Positions 33,684 through 44,746 of a stretch of 64,000 nucleotides of DNA are shown here, piece by piece. This DNA comes from JBBRZM01 sp963813635. Lineage in GTDB: Bacteria > Actinomycetota > Acidimicrobiia > IMCC26256 > JBBRZM01. The notes beneath the pieces are model-generated. The model did no database searches and was not told the DNA's origin. It saw only the letters and a program-made list of their open reading frames with translations. The stretch lies in the NCBI GenBank assembly GCA_963813635.1, contig CAWEZO010000011.1:310001-374000 (forward strand). The letters are read 5' to 3'. The number at the start of each line of letters is the position of its first letter. Position 1 is the first letter of the stretch. The position numbers and the translations under genes are program-made.

Positions 33684-36600
33684 TCATCTCGTGGAGATTG
33701 GAGCGTCTGGTTCCGCCGGTTCCGAGCTCGACGTGTCCGGGTCGGAGAGCAGCACCTCGATCGTCTCACCCGGTCGAACGGACTGGACCGAGCCGGCGAC
33801 GTCGACCGTGATCGCCTCGCCCTCGTCGCGGTCGACGCGCACCCGGGCGAGCTCGGGAGTGAACTCGAGGTGTACGAGGTGGCGCGCGATACCGGATGCT
33901 GAACGCGAGCGAGCCCAGTTCGACGGGGAGTGACGGGGTGCAGGCGCAGCACGTCGTCGCGAATCTCGATGCCCGGTGTAGCAGCGCTGGAGGAGGTCGA
34001 CGGTGCCCGCCATGGCGCCGAGGTGGATGCCCTCCCTCGTCGTGCCGCCCTGGACGTCGTCGAGGTCGCTGTACAGGGCCTCGAGGAACAGGTGCCACGA
34101 CTGCGTCGCGGTCGCCGCGGGCGTGCATCCACGAGTGGACGACGCGGCTGAGCGTCGAGCCGTGCGACGTGCGGGGCTCGTAGTACTCGATGTTGCGGGG
34201 GATGAGCTGGTCGTCGTAGTCGTATCCGAGCCGCTCGAGCAGCCCGGCGAGCTCGTCGGCCGAGAGCAGGTAGAACAGCATCACCACGTCGGCCTGTTTG
34301 GTGAGCTTGTAGCGGTTCGGGCTGTCGCCTTCGGCCTCGAGGATGCGATCGAGGCGCTGGATGTCGCCGTACTTGCGCCGGTACGCCTCCCAGTCGAGCT
34401 CCTCGAGCAGCTCGTAGCCCTCGAACTGGCTGATCACGCCGTCGTGGAAGCACACCCGCATCTTGCGGCTGACGTCACCCCAACGATCGAGCTCCTGCTC
34501 GTTGATCAGCGAGCCGCTCCCTCAGCTCGCGGGCCACCGACGGCGGGAGCGCCTCGAGCACGTCGAACGCACGGCAGAGGCACCACACCGCCATCAGGTT
34601 CGTGTAGGCGTTGTTGTCGAGGCCGGGCTCGGCCCGGTCGGGATAGCCCTCGTGGTACTCGTCGGGCCCCATCACACCCTTGATCTCGTAGCGGTCGAGC
34701 GCGTGGTTGTACGTGGCGATGCTGGACCAGAACCGCGCGATGTCGAGGATCATCTCCGCGCCGTAGAAGCGCAGGAACTCGAGGTCGCCGGTCGCCAGGA
34801 AGTACTGCCAGACGTTGTACACGATGGCGGCGTTCACGTGACGTTGCAGGTGCGATGCGTCGGGCAGCCAGCGGCCCGACACCGGGTTGAGGTGCATGGT
34901 CTGGGTCTCCTCGCGCCCGTTGCTCGCGCTCTGCCACGGGAACATCGCGCCCGCGTAGCCCGCCGCCTGCGGCGCCGCGCCGCGCCTGGTCGAGGCGGCG
35001 GTAGCGGTAGAGCAGCAGCGCCCGTGCGGCCTGTGGGAAGCGCAGGCTGAGCAGCGGCAGGATGAACAGCTCGTCCCAGAACACGTGCCCGCGGTAGGCC
35101 TCGCCGTGCAGGCCGCGCGCCGGAACGCCGACGTCGAGCCCGACCGAGTTGTTCGACACCGTCTGGAGCAGGTGGAACACGTGGAGGTGCAGCGAGCGCG
35201 CGCCACGTCGCCGTCGGTGCCGAGCTCGATGCGGGCGCGGCCCCAGAGCTGACGCCAGCTCACGACGTGGCGTTCGAGCAGGTCGTCGAAGTCGCCCGCG
35301 AGGTGCATCACCCAGTCGCACGCCTCCTCGCCCGGCTCGCTGATGCCGGTGTCGCGTGACGTGAAGAGCGAGACGATCTTCTCGACGACGATCTCCTCGC
35401 CCGGCTCGACGTCGAGCACGAACTCGCAGCGCGACGTAGCCCGGTCGCTCGACGAGCTCGGGCTCGAGCTCGAGGCGGCGGCCGTCGCGGAACAGCCGGG
35501 TGCGCGCGGCCTGCGCGATCCGGACGTGCGACTGGTTGGTCTCGACGTGGAGGCAGACGACCTCGTGGTTCTCCCGGTCGGTGCGCAGCGGGCACGAGGT
35601 GCAGGTTGTCGAGCGTCGCGTAGCGAGCGACGCCGGCGTTGCGGACGGTGCCGTCGAGCGCGCTGACGACCTCGAGCCGACCCGACCAGTTCTCGGCGAC
35701 GAGCGTGGTCTCGAGCGCGGCGAAGTGCGGGTCGCGCATGCTCACGAAGCGGCGCTGGGTGACCGACAGGATGCGGCCGTCAGTGATCGCGGAAGCGCGT
35801 GCGGCGAGTCAGCACGCCGCGGTACAGGTCGAGCTCGACAGGTGATGCGAGACGACGTCGGTGCCGCGTCGCCGAACCACTCGCCGCCTTCGACGCGGAA
35901 CGTCAGCGGCAACCAGTTCGGCGACGTTGACGAGGCTCTCGTTCGTCGACCGACGTGCCCGGCGATCTCGGTGGCGAGCCGGTTGTAGACCCCGGCGACG
36001 TAGGTGCCCGGGTAGTGGGTGCCGTCGGCGGCGGACTCCGGCGCGGCGCCGCGCGTCGCGAAGTACCCGTTGCCGAGCGTGCAGAGCGCCTCGCGCTGCG
36101 CCCTCGTCGTCGGGGTCGAAGCCCTCGTAGACGATGCACCCACTCGTTCATCGCGTCGGTCTCCTCCAGCACGTTCGGCGAGCTCGACGAGGAACTCGCG
36201 GACCTCGTCGGGGTCGGCGAGGCGGTAGTCGGCGCGCGTCGGGCGATCGCCGTCGTCGACGACGATGCCGACGCCCGTGTCGCCGAGCGCCGCGAAGGCG
36301 TCCTCGTCGGTGACGTCGTCGCCGAGGTAGATCGGCAGGATCCGTGTCGCCTGAAGCCGGCACGCTCGAAGACCCACCACAGCGCCCGGCCCTTGTCCCA
36401 CTCGACGTCGGGGCGCAGCTCGAAGATCCGCTTCCCGCCGGTCTTGCGCAGCCCGGGATGCCGCGCTCGCGACGTCGGTCGACCGCCGCCTTCGACCTCG
36501 GCGAGCCGAGCGTCGTCGACCTGGCGGAAGTGCGATCGCGATCGCGAACCGCTTGCGCTCGACCCACGCGCCCGGGATGTCGGCGACCGAGCTCGGCTCG

Positions 36601-37789
36601 AGCGCGTCGGCCGCGGCGGCGAGCACGGCCGAGCAGCCGGCGCCCTCCTCGCTCTCGTGCGTGGACACCGCCGGGTCCGACGACGTCGAAGCCGTGGCTG
36701 CCCTGCGTACCAGACGCCGTTCGAGCGCGCACCATGGCGCATCACGTCGCGTCGAGGTCGCGACCGCTGATGATGGCGACCACGCAGTGGCGGGCGAGAC
36801 GTTCGAGGAGCCGGCGAGCGTCTCGTCGGGCGAGCAGGGCGAGCTCAGGCCGGGCCACGATCGGCGTGAGGGTCCCGTCGTAGTCGCAGAACACGGCGAC
36901 CGACGCCCTCGCCAGCCGCGCTCGCAGCTCGGGGTTCCCCGAGGGCGGAGCGGCAGCTCAGCGGTCGATCGGACTGCATCCGCGACAACGCTCCACCGTC
37001 CTCCGGTCGTCGACGTCGAGGGACGCGAGGTCGGCGACGACGACGTCGGCGCCGTGCGCCTGCAGCGCGTCGGCGTGACCGGTGCGGTCGACACCGACGA
37101 CGAGCCCGAAGCCGCCGCGCCGGCCGGCCTCGACCCCGGCGAGCGCGTCCTCGACGACCGCGGCTGCCGGCCGGGTGCGACCCCGAGTCGGCGGGCGGCC
37201 TCGAGGAACAGCGCCGGGTCGGGCTTGCCGGCGAGACCGAGCTCGGCCGCGTCGAGGCCGTCGACGCGCACGTCGAACAGCCCGTCGGCGCCGGCCGCTC
37301 GGCCAGGACCGCGGCGCAGTTCTCGCTCGCCGAGACGACCGCCGTCGAGGATCGCCGTTCCGCGCGCAGCTGACCGCGCAAGGGCGAGCGTCGACTCGAA
37401 CGGCTCGACGCCGTGCACGCGGACCTGCGCGAGCGAACGCGTTCGTTCTTGCGGTTCCCGAGGCCGCAGACGGTGTCCGATCCGGGTGGCGTCACTCGGC
37501 CGCCGCGGGGGAGCGGTGATGCCCGCGTGACGCGAGGAAGCCGTCGACGCCGTCGTAGCGAGCGCGGCCGTCGACGTCGCGGACGTAGTCCTCGTCGTCG
37601 AAGGGGACGAACGGTTCCCCGGTCGACTAGGCCCGACCGGCGGAGGAAGGCGTCGAAGAGCGCCTTCCAGGCCGCCGCGTGGACCGACGCGGTCCGGGTG
37701 ACGACGCCGTCGGTGTCGAAGATGACGGCGACGACCCGCGGCACCGGGACGCGGTGCCCATCACCGGACGTCGAGCCCCCGGTCACCAT
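33684..37789 (-). pseudogene. OtsB1-like HAD / trehalose-6-phosphatase / GH65 protein, multiply frameshifted
   Basis: Three consecutive domains matching the layout of mycobacterial OtsB1 (Rv2006). First, a beta-phosphoglucomutase-like HAD (VIFDTDGVVTRTASVHAAAWK near 37700; KPDPALFLEAARRLG). Second, a trehalose-6-phosphate phosphatase (CDYDGTLTPI near 36875; GSHGFDVVGPGG). Third, a GH65 phosphorylase/hydrolase (LGNGYFATRGA, HVFWDELFILPLL, MGPDEYHEGYPDRAEPGLDN, SHGSTLSRVVH, with the C-terminal beta sandwich ending at 33684). A well-spaced GGAGGAG before an ATG at 36151 leaves open a split into HAD-TPP and GH65 genes. At least a dozen indels break the frame. The total span of about 1,368 codons is close to the 1,327 residues of Rv2006. 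Probably trehalose or disaccharide-phosphate turnover. Confidence 0.78.
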
Positions 37790-38023
37790 GTCCGCAGCTC
37801 CCGCTTCGCGACGGAGGCTCGCCCGCACGACAAGCTCGGCTTCCTTGCTGCTGCCTCCACAGGAAACGGTAACACCGTGCCGATCGCAGAACTTTCCGAC
37901 CGGACACAGGAAGCGCGCGTTCGCCGCGGCTCCAAACAGCGGAGTCTCGCGCCTGGATGGTATGGGACTTTCGACCCTTCACGGGTGCCCTGATCTCTTG
38001 GCAGGCTTGAAGAGCTGACGGAC

Positions 38024-38041
38024 GGCGGGAGCGTTCCCGCC
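38024..38041 (+). promoter_or_regulatory. leader hairpin upstream of the lipoprotein gene
   Basis: A perfect 7-bp inverted repeat GGCGGGA/TCCCGCC with loop GCGT, 24 nt before the lipoprotein ATG, in the 275-nt spacer that separates it from the divergent OtsB1-like gene. A purine-rich GAGGGGTGAGG follows it and could serve as ribosome binding site. I matched it to no known riboswitch class. Confidence 0.35.
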
Positions 38042-38064
38042 TGGGGTGTGAGGGGTGAGGCGTT

Positions 38065-38717
38065 ATGGGCAATGAGGGGCGTGCAAGTGCCGGCCGGCCG
38101 CCCATTGGGTATATGGCCGTTGCCGTCATATTACTGTTGGCTTTGAGCGGAGCTGCGGCTGGCTGCTCGAGTGGTGGTCGGCGTGGCACGGGCTCGTCGG
38201 CGTGCAATGCCGCGCGCAGCAAGTTCGTCATCTTTTCGAATGCGACAGCCGATGCTTCGAACTCGGCCTCGGACGCCTGGAACCACTGGACAGACACCTA
38301 CAACCGTTCGCTGAATGGCCAGATATCGCAGCAGCAGATCAGCGCGGGAATCACGGAGTTCAACGCGGACTTCCAGAAGACCCAGGCAGCAGCCAAGAAG
38401 GTCACTGAAGAGTCGGCCACGTTCTTGAAGGCCTACGGCAGCTGCAACCAGTCGAGCATGCCCAAGGGGTGCCAAGACGAGTTCGCGCAGTACCAGCCAT
38501 TGATCGCCCACGAGACACGTGAGGCGCAGGCGACGGGCGCGGTGTTCGACGCGATCAATGCCCAAATCGTGGCGGAAAATCCGGAGACCGGAACGCGAGA
38601 AACGCTGCGACGACGCAGTTCAATGCGGCAATCGACCAGCACGTCGCGGCGAATACGGAGCACAAGACCCTCCACACGACCTTTCGGGCTGCACAGGCGC
38701 GCTGCAATAAGGCATGA
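38065..38717 (+). CDS. small secreted lipoprotein, unknown function (one frameshift)
   Basis: The N terminus has a cytoplasmic stretch, a hydrophobic segment (YMAVAVILLLALSGAAA) and then GCSSGG, a plausible though weak lipobox with cysteine near residue 34. The mature part is polar, helical and glutamine/alanine-rich, with cysteines near residues 47, 132 and 140, consistent with a surface protein. A missing base near 38605 shifts the end; after repair the protein continues TTQFNAAIDQHVAANTEH and ends ARCNKA at 38717, about 217 residues. I recognise no family. It is followed by a minus-strand tRNA-Lys. Confidence 0.6.
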
Positions 38718-38835
38718 AACCCGCATCCCGGTCCCCTGTTCCTCGGTGCCGGTGCGTCTCAACGACCGAACACGCGGGAACGGAACAACCGAACACGATC
38801 CGACAAGCCACTGCCGAACTCACACATGTAGAGAG

Positions 38836-38908
<73 letters not shown>

Positions 38909-38995
38909 GGGAGACAGCGGAGGTGTCCGTGCAAGTTCCGCCGTCCTGGGCGGTGATCGTAGGCGCCCGGCTCGAAGCGCTGCGGAGCGCGCCGC

Positions 38996-40130
38996 TCACA
39001 ACGCCGCGAGGGCCTCGTCGAGCGCGATTGCGCTCCGGCCGAGCGCGCCGGCGACGGTGGCATTGGTGACCGAACCGCCGACCGTATTGACGCCCAGCGC
39101 GAACTCGGGATCGGCCGACACCGCATCTCGCACACCCCGGGTCGCGAGCTCGACTGCGTAATAGAGCGTGGCGTTGGTGAGCGCGTACGTCGACGTCACC
39201 GGCACCGCGCCCGGGATGTTGCTGACCGCGTAGTGAAGGACACCGTGTTGCACGTACACCGGCTCGGCGTGTGTGGTCTCGTGCGTGGTCTCCACACAGC
39301 CGCCCTGGTCGACCGCGCAGTCGACGATCACCGCACCCCGCTTCATCGCCCGCACCATGGCCTCGGTGACGACCACGGGCGCGCGCTCGCCCGGTACGAG
39401 CACTGCACCGATCACGAGATCGGCGTCGGCGATCGCGTGCTCGACGGTGCCGCGGTTGCTGGCGAGCGTCATGATACGGCCCTTGTGGATCTGGTCGACC
39501 CACCGCAGTCGATCAAGATTTCGGTCGAGGAGCAGCACTTCGGCTTCCATGCCCTGCGCGATCCAGGCCGCGTTCCAGCCGACGTTGCCGGCACCGAGGA
39601 CGACGACGCGTGCGGGGCGTACGCCCGGCGCGCCGCCCATCAGCACGCCGCGCCCGCCCTGCTGCCGTTCGAGAAAGTGCGATCCCAATTGAGGCGCCAT
39701 GCGTCCTGCGACTTCGCTCATCGGCGCGAGCAGTGGCAGCGCACCCGACGCGAAGCTGCACCGTCTCGTAGGCGATACCGGTGACCTGGCGATCGACGAG
39801 CGCCTCTGCGAGCGCCGGATAGGCCGCGAGGTGGAGGTAGGTGAACAGCACGAGGCCGGGGCGGAGCAAGGGGAATTCCTCCTTCCTCGGCTCCTTGACC
39901 TTGACCACCATGTCGGCGCGTTCCCATACCGCGGCCGCGGCCGCCACGATCTCGGCGCCCGCCCGGCGGTACTCCTCGTCTGCAAGGTGTGAGTCGAGGC
40001 CCGCACCGGCCTCGACCAGCACGGGGACCCCGTGGGTGACGAGCTCGTGCACGCCGTCGGGTGTCACCGCGACGCGATGCTCGCCCTCCTTCAACTCGCG
40101 TGGAACGCCGACCGTCATCGGGAGCGTCAT
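38996..40130 (-). CDS. ald: alanine dehydrogenase (one frameshift)
   Basis: NAD-dependent L-alanine dehydrogenase, interconverting alanine with pyruvate and ammonia. The N-terminal substrate domain has GVPRELKEGEHRVAVTP and KVKEPRKEEF; the Rossmann domain has VVVLGAGNVGWNAAWIAQGM. The family C-terminal segment YAVSNIPGAVPVTSTYALTNATL is complete. One extra base near 39760 (CTTCGCG for CTTGCG) separates the halves; restored length is about 377 residues, close to the family norm of 371. The first ATG (40130) lies 4 nt after the upstream stop; the second ATG (40118) matches the usual N terminus better. It completes the minus-strand bioA-bioF-bioD-glycosyltransferase-ald run and feeds the same pyruvate pool as PPDK. 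Confidence 0.92.
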
Positions 40131-40134
40131 GACG

Positions 40135-41484
40135 TCACAGTGGCATTTCCGCGGGCTCGCCCGGCAACCTGCGCGGCTCGACTTTCCATCGGCGGTGCGC
40201 GGCCACGACGAGCGCGACGATCGCGACGAGCTCGTAGGCCAACAGCGCGGGGTCCGAGAACCAGAGTGTCTTGTACTGCAGCGCGCTCGGGAAACCGTGA
40301 CGGTACTGGTACGCGATCATCATCAGCAGCGACTGCGCCAGGACCACCCGCGCGAGCCCGGAGCGCCACTGCAGCGCGAGGATCGGCAGCACCCACATCG
40401 AATACCACGGCAGCAGGTATGCGGCCCCGAGCAGATACGCCACGAGCGCACCCGCCATGACGAGCGTTGGCGTGGGGTCGCGGAGTCGGCTCGACACGAA
40501 CACGCCGGCGAGCGCAACCACGAGGAGCGTCGAGCCGGCGGCGATCACCTGCGTGGTGAGCGGGCCGGTAGAGGGTGTGCCTCCCAACCCAACGAGGTGT
40601 GCCAAACCGCCCGGCCGCACGAGCTGCCAGACCGAGCTGCGACTGAGGTGTGACCGGGCGTCGCCCAACGGCTGAAGTGCCGCCGGCCCCCCTACGAACA
40701 GGTACGGGATCGCGATCGTCGCACCGCTCACGGCTGCGATAACGGCAGCCGGGCGCCGGCCGCGTTGTCTCCACGCCCACACGACGAGTGCCGCGAGCGC
40801 GAGCCCGGCGACGATCTTCACCAGCACGGCGAGGGCGATCACGAAACCTGCCCACGCCCAACGTCGTCGTTTCGCGAGCAGCACGCCCGCGAGCAACCCG
40901 AGCCCGACGAGCGCGTCGTTGTGTCCGCTGTTGACCACCGCGTAGATGACGACCGGATTGAGCCCCACGAGCGCGACGATCGCGGGTCGCGCGTGTGCGC
41001 TTCCAGGATGAGGAGCGAGAGGAAGACCGCGAGCGCGGCCAGCCCTTGAAATGCGAGGCGAGTCGACAGCGGCTGGTCGTTGGTCGTGCGCGTGATTCCC
41101 GCGGACACGCCTGTGAAGAGTGGTCCGTAGACAGACTCCGTGTTGCGCCAGGTCGTCCCGACGTGTTGGAAGGTCACATCCGTCCAGAACTCGTCAGGTG
41201 GATGGGTGTACGGATTCGCGTGGTAATGCTCGAACACTCGACCGTAGATCGCGTACGACCAGAGGTCATTCGACTCGCGCGGTGGGCTCGCGACGGCCAC
41301 GACGAGCAACAGGCTGCTCGCGACGAGGACCATGCCCATGGTCAACGCGCGGTCGAAACTGGCTGATGAACAGGAGGGCCAGGAACGCGCCGCTCGCGGC
41401 GATCAGCGTGCCCGCTCGGAGGAGTGAATCGAGGCGGTTGGACTGCATGACGAGGGTCAAGGAACCGAGGAGCACGACGAGCAT
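40135..41484 (-). CDS. polytopic glycosyltransferase, GT87/MptA-like (two frameshifts)
   Basis: A membrane protein with about ten hydrophobic segments in three pieces: residues from MLVVLLGSLTLVMQ, then VLVASSLLLVVAVASPPRESNDLWSYAIYGR, then NPVVIYAVVNSGHNDALVGLGLLAGVLL through to EPAEMPL. The DLWSY.YG..F acidic motif after the first helices and the NSGHND loop are typical of polyprenol-phosphate-mannose-dependent GT-C mannosyltransferases (GT87, DUF2029, MptA-like) that build actinobacterial lipoglycans. Indels near 41345 and 40975 break the frame; restored length is about 449 residues. The start at 41484 is the only ATG in the opening frame. Exact acceptor and sugar are unknown. Confidence 0.75.
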
Positions 41485-41624
41485 GGTGACCGTTCCCGCG
41501 CGGTTGGCCGTGCCCGTCGCGGCGCGAGGGATGCACCGGCGATTCCACAGCGTGAGGATACGAGGTCAACGAACGTCACCGTGATCGCGCCGGCGTGGGC
41601 TCTTCTCCTTCGTGGTTTGTCCGT

Positions 41625-42272
41625 TCATCCGGAGCGCATTGGCGCGAGTCGCGCGGCCAGCTGCACCGGTGCGGTGACCACGGCGAACCGCTCGCGCTCG
41701 GTGAGCCATCGGTGGTTTTCGTGATGGAGCGTGTCGTCGGCGTCGAAGCGGTTGAGCGCCACCGTCAGCGCGACGCCGCCGAACGGCGCAGCCGCCGACC
41801 GGACCGCGTTGACGGTGCCGAGCCCGGCGTCGGCCACGAGCACGACCAGATCAGGTTTGATCGCGCCTGCGAGATCGACCGTGTCACCGTCGTCGGCAAG
41901 AGGCGAACGCGGGCCGCCGACTCCCTCGACCCAGCCGACCGCAACGTCGGGCTGCCACTGCAACTCGCACACGAGATCGCTGATATCAAACGGCGGTGCG
42001 CCGAGCTTGCGCGCCGCCATCGGTGGCGCCCACGCGATCGAGTAGGAACGGTGCGGCGCGCACACATCGCCGACGAGCTCGCCGGTCGCGCCTGCGAGCA
42101 GCTCGGCGTCGCTTTCGCCGGCGGGCTCGGTGCCCGACTGCACCGGCTTGCGGGCCGCGACCTTGATGCCTTGCGCGCGGACGATGGTCAGCGTCTCGGC
42201 GCCCCACCACGTCTTGCCTACGCCGGTGCCGGTGCCGGTCGCGAGCACGAGCCGGTTGGGTCGGATGCTCAC
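41625..42272 (-). CDS. bioD: dethiobiotin synthetase
   Basis: An intact 215-residue ATP-dependent enzyme that closes the ureido ring of biotin from 7,8-diaminopelargonate. The P loop TGTGTGVGKTW is at residues 11-21 and KPVQSGTE near residue 42. GVGGPRSPL and VLVADAGLGTVNAV follow, as in the family. The GTG start overlaps the bioF stop (GTGA), so the bio genes are coupled. A 140-nt gap separates it from the glycosyltransferase. Confidence 0.93.
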   Translation of the reverse strand: MSIRPNRLVLATGTGTGVGKTWWGAETLTIVRAQGIKVAARKPVQSGTEPAGESDAELLAGATGELVGDVCAPHRSYSIAWAPPMAARKLGAPPFDISDLVCELQWQPDVAVGWVEGVGGPRSPLADDGDTVDLAGAIKPDLVVLVADAGLGTVNAVRSAAAPFGGVALTVALNRFDADDTLHHENHRWLTERERFAVVTAPVQLAARLAPMRSG

Positions 42273-43391
42273 TCGTGGTCGGGGAACAGGTCGTCGAGCG
42301 CGGCGGCGAGTTGATCGACCTGCGCCGCCGTGTGCGCAGCTGAGACCGTCACCCGCAGTCGCGCCGTGCCGGGCGCGACGGTCGGCGGGCGGATGGCGGG
42401 CACCAGTAGTCCTTGGTCGAGGAGCGCCGCAGCCGCATCAAGCGCTTTCGTCTCTGCGCCGCACATCACCGGGATGATCGGTGACGGATGCCCGGGGCGG
42501 AGCCGGTCGACGTGGGTGCGAAGCTGTTCGCGCAGCCGGTGCCCCTGCTCCGACCGGACAACGCCGATCGCCGCCAACGCCGCCGCGCTGTCGGCGGGCG
42601 TGGGAGCGGTCGTGAAGATGTACGGCCGGGCCCGGTTGACGACGAGATCGGTGAGATGCTGCGTGCCGGCGACGAACCCGCCGAGCGCGCCGAGTGTCTT
42701 CGACAACGTGCCGACGCGCAGCACGTCGAGCTCGTCGATCTCGGGGTCGGGCCCGAGCACCGCGTGCGCCTCGTCGAGCACGAGCAACGCACCGTAGCGG
42801 GCGGCGACGCCGACGAGATCGGCGACGGGCGCGACGTCACCGTCCATCGAGAAGACGGTGTCGGTGACCACCACGGCCCGGTCGGCGCGGGAATCACGCA
42901 GGAGCGCTTCCAGGTGCTCCACGTCGCGGTGGCGGTACACCGCGACGTCGGCCCGGCTGAGCCGGCAGCCGTCGATGATCGACGCGTGATTGAGCTCGTC
43001 GGAGCACACGAGCACACCCGGCTCGCCAAACGCTGTCAGCACACCGAGGTTGGCGGCATAGCCGGTGGGAAAGAGGACCGCGCGCTCGGCGCGTTTCCAG
43101 TCGGCGATTGCGTGCTCGAGCTCGGTGTGCACCGGACGTGACCCGACGATGAGACGCGCCGAGCCGGAACCGGTGCCCCATCGGTCGAGCGCGGCGCGGC
43201 GCGGCGACGACGACGACGGGATGTTGCGTCAGGCCGAGGTAGTCGTTGGAGGCGAACGACACGACGGGGCGACCGTCGGGACCGAGCTTGCCCTCGGGGC
43301 CCGCGGTGTCGAGCTCGCGCGGCGTGCGCCACTGACCCGCGTCGCGGATGCGAGCGGTTTCGACGCGCGACCAGTCGCTCCATGCGCTCAT
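42269..43391 (-). CDS. bioF: 8-amino-7-oxononanoate synthase (one frameshift)
   Basis: A PLP enzyme condensing pimeloyl-ACP/CoA with L-alanine. SFASNDYLGLTQHP is the family N-terminal motif, DELNHASIIDGCRLS and LVLDEAHAVLGPDP are the central motifs, and VGTLSKTLGALGGF carries the PLP lysine. One indel near 43190-43200 separates the first 65 residues. Restored length is about 373 residues. Start and stop overlap bioA and bioD respectively. Its alanine substrate links it to the nearby ald gene. Confidence 0.93.
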
Positions 43392-44681
43392 GACGCTGTC
43401 ACTTCACCAATGGCGCTCTCGAGGGCACGCACGATCTGGTGCAGCTCGCCCGACGTGACGGTGAGCGGAGGCATCAACACCACGACGTCGCCCAGTGGCC
43501 GGAGGAGGACCCCCCGGTCGAGTGCGGCGGCGCACACTCGCCGTCCCCATCGCAGACCGTCAGCAGGCGGCATGAGCTCGACGCCACCCATGAGCCCCTG
43601 GAGTCGCGTGGCGCGGACCGCGGCCAGCGGCGCGATGCGGTCATCGAGCAGGACGCGCAGCTCGGCCGACCGTGATCGCACGTTGGCAAGCACGTCGCGG
43701 CTCGCGAAGGAGCTCCAATTGACGCAGTGCGACCGCGGCCGCGAGCGCGTTCCCACCGTAAGAATGCCCGTGGTAGAGCGTGCGCTCGCCCAGGTCGGAG
43801 CCCAGGAACGCGTCGAACACACGCTGGCTCGCGACAGTGACCGACTGCGGCAGGTAGCCCGCGGTGAGTCCCTTGCCGAGGCACAACAGATCGGGGTGCA
43901 GCGCGCACTGCTCGGACGCGAACAGCGTGCCGGTGCGGCCGAACCCGGTGGCGACCTCGTCACAGATGAGCAGCACATCGTGGTCGCGACACGCTTGTGC
44001 CAGCGTGGCGAACGCCGCGGGCGGGGCGAGCCGCATACCGGCCGCGCCCTGCACCAGCGGCTCGACGATCACCGCGGCGAGCTCGTGTGCGTGCGCGGCG
44101 ACCATGCGGGCCGCGATGTCGAAGCAGTCGGGGTCGCCGAAATGTGGTGCTCGCAGCGTGGGGAATCGCAGCGGGTCGAACAGGTCGATGCCGAACCCGT
44201 CGCCACCGACGGAGACAGCACCGATGGTGTCGCCGTGGTACGCGCCACCGAACCCCAGGTAGGTCGTGCGCCCCGACACTCCCCGGTTACGCCAGAACTG
44301 GAACGCGATCTTCAGTGCCTGTTCGACCGCAGCGGCACCGTCGGACGCGAAGAGAAAATGAGGTCCGTCCACCGGAACGACGGCGGCGAGCGCCTCCGCG
44401 AGCTCGATCACGATGCGATTGCCGTTGCCCAGCAGCGTGGAGTGCGCGACCCGATCGAGCTGCTCGCGCAACGTGTCGTCGAGCTCGGGGACACGGTGCC
44501 CCAGCGTGTTCACCCACAGCGAGGAGATGGCGTCGAGGTAACGGCGTCCGCCGACGTCGATCAGCTCGTGGCCCTCGGCCCGCTCGACGATCAGCGGCGC
44601 ATTGTCGGTGAAGGACGCCATCTGGGTGAAGCCGTGCCACACGACGGCGGCGTCGCGTTTGACCCAGTCGTCTGCCGGCAT
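43388..44681 (-). CDS. bioA: adenosylmethionine-8-amino-7-oxononanoate aminotransferase (one frameshift)
   Basis: A class III PLP aminotransferase using S-adenosylmethionine as amino donor to make 7,8-diaminopelargonate. Motifs: DGAAAVEQALKIAFQFWRNRG, GGAYHGDTIGAVSVGG, LICDEVATGFGRTG, LCLGKGLTAGYLPQSVT (PLP lysine) and LYHGHSYGGNALAAAVAL. One indel near 43720 precedes the last 110 codons. Restored length is about 430 residues, matching the family. First gene of the bioA-bioF-bioD unit; biotin made here would serve the large biotin-dependent carboxylase. Confidence 0.93.
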
Positions 44682-44746
44682 GCCGAGCGATGTTAGGTGG
44701 GGGTGGCCGCAGTCGTTCGAGGCGGCGCCGCGACCCTGCCGGCTGT

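Noticed and set aside
30763..33933. A 1,056-codon plus-strand open frame across ppdK
   Set aside because: Antisense to an intact, motif-complete PPDK; the composition is that of a codon-bias shadow.
37861..38064. Possible c-di-AMP (ydaO-type) riboswitch, prompted by GTCAGCT-like and GGGGTG segments
   Set aside because: The conserved core segments are not in the right order on either strand; only a simple 7-bp hairpin is supported.
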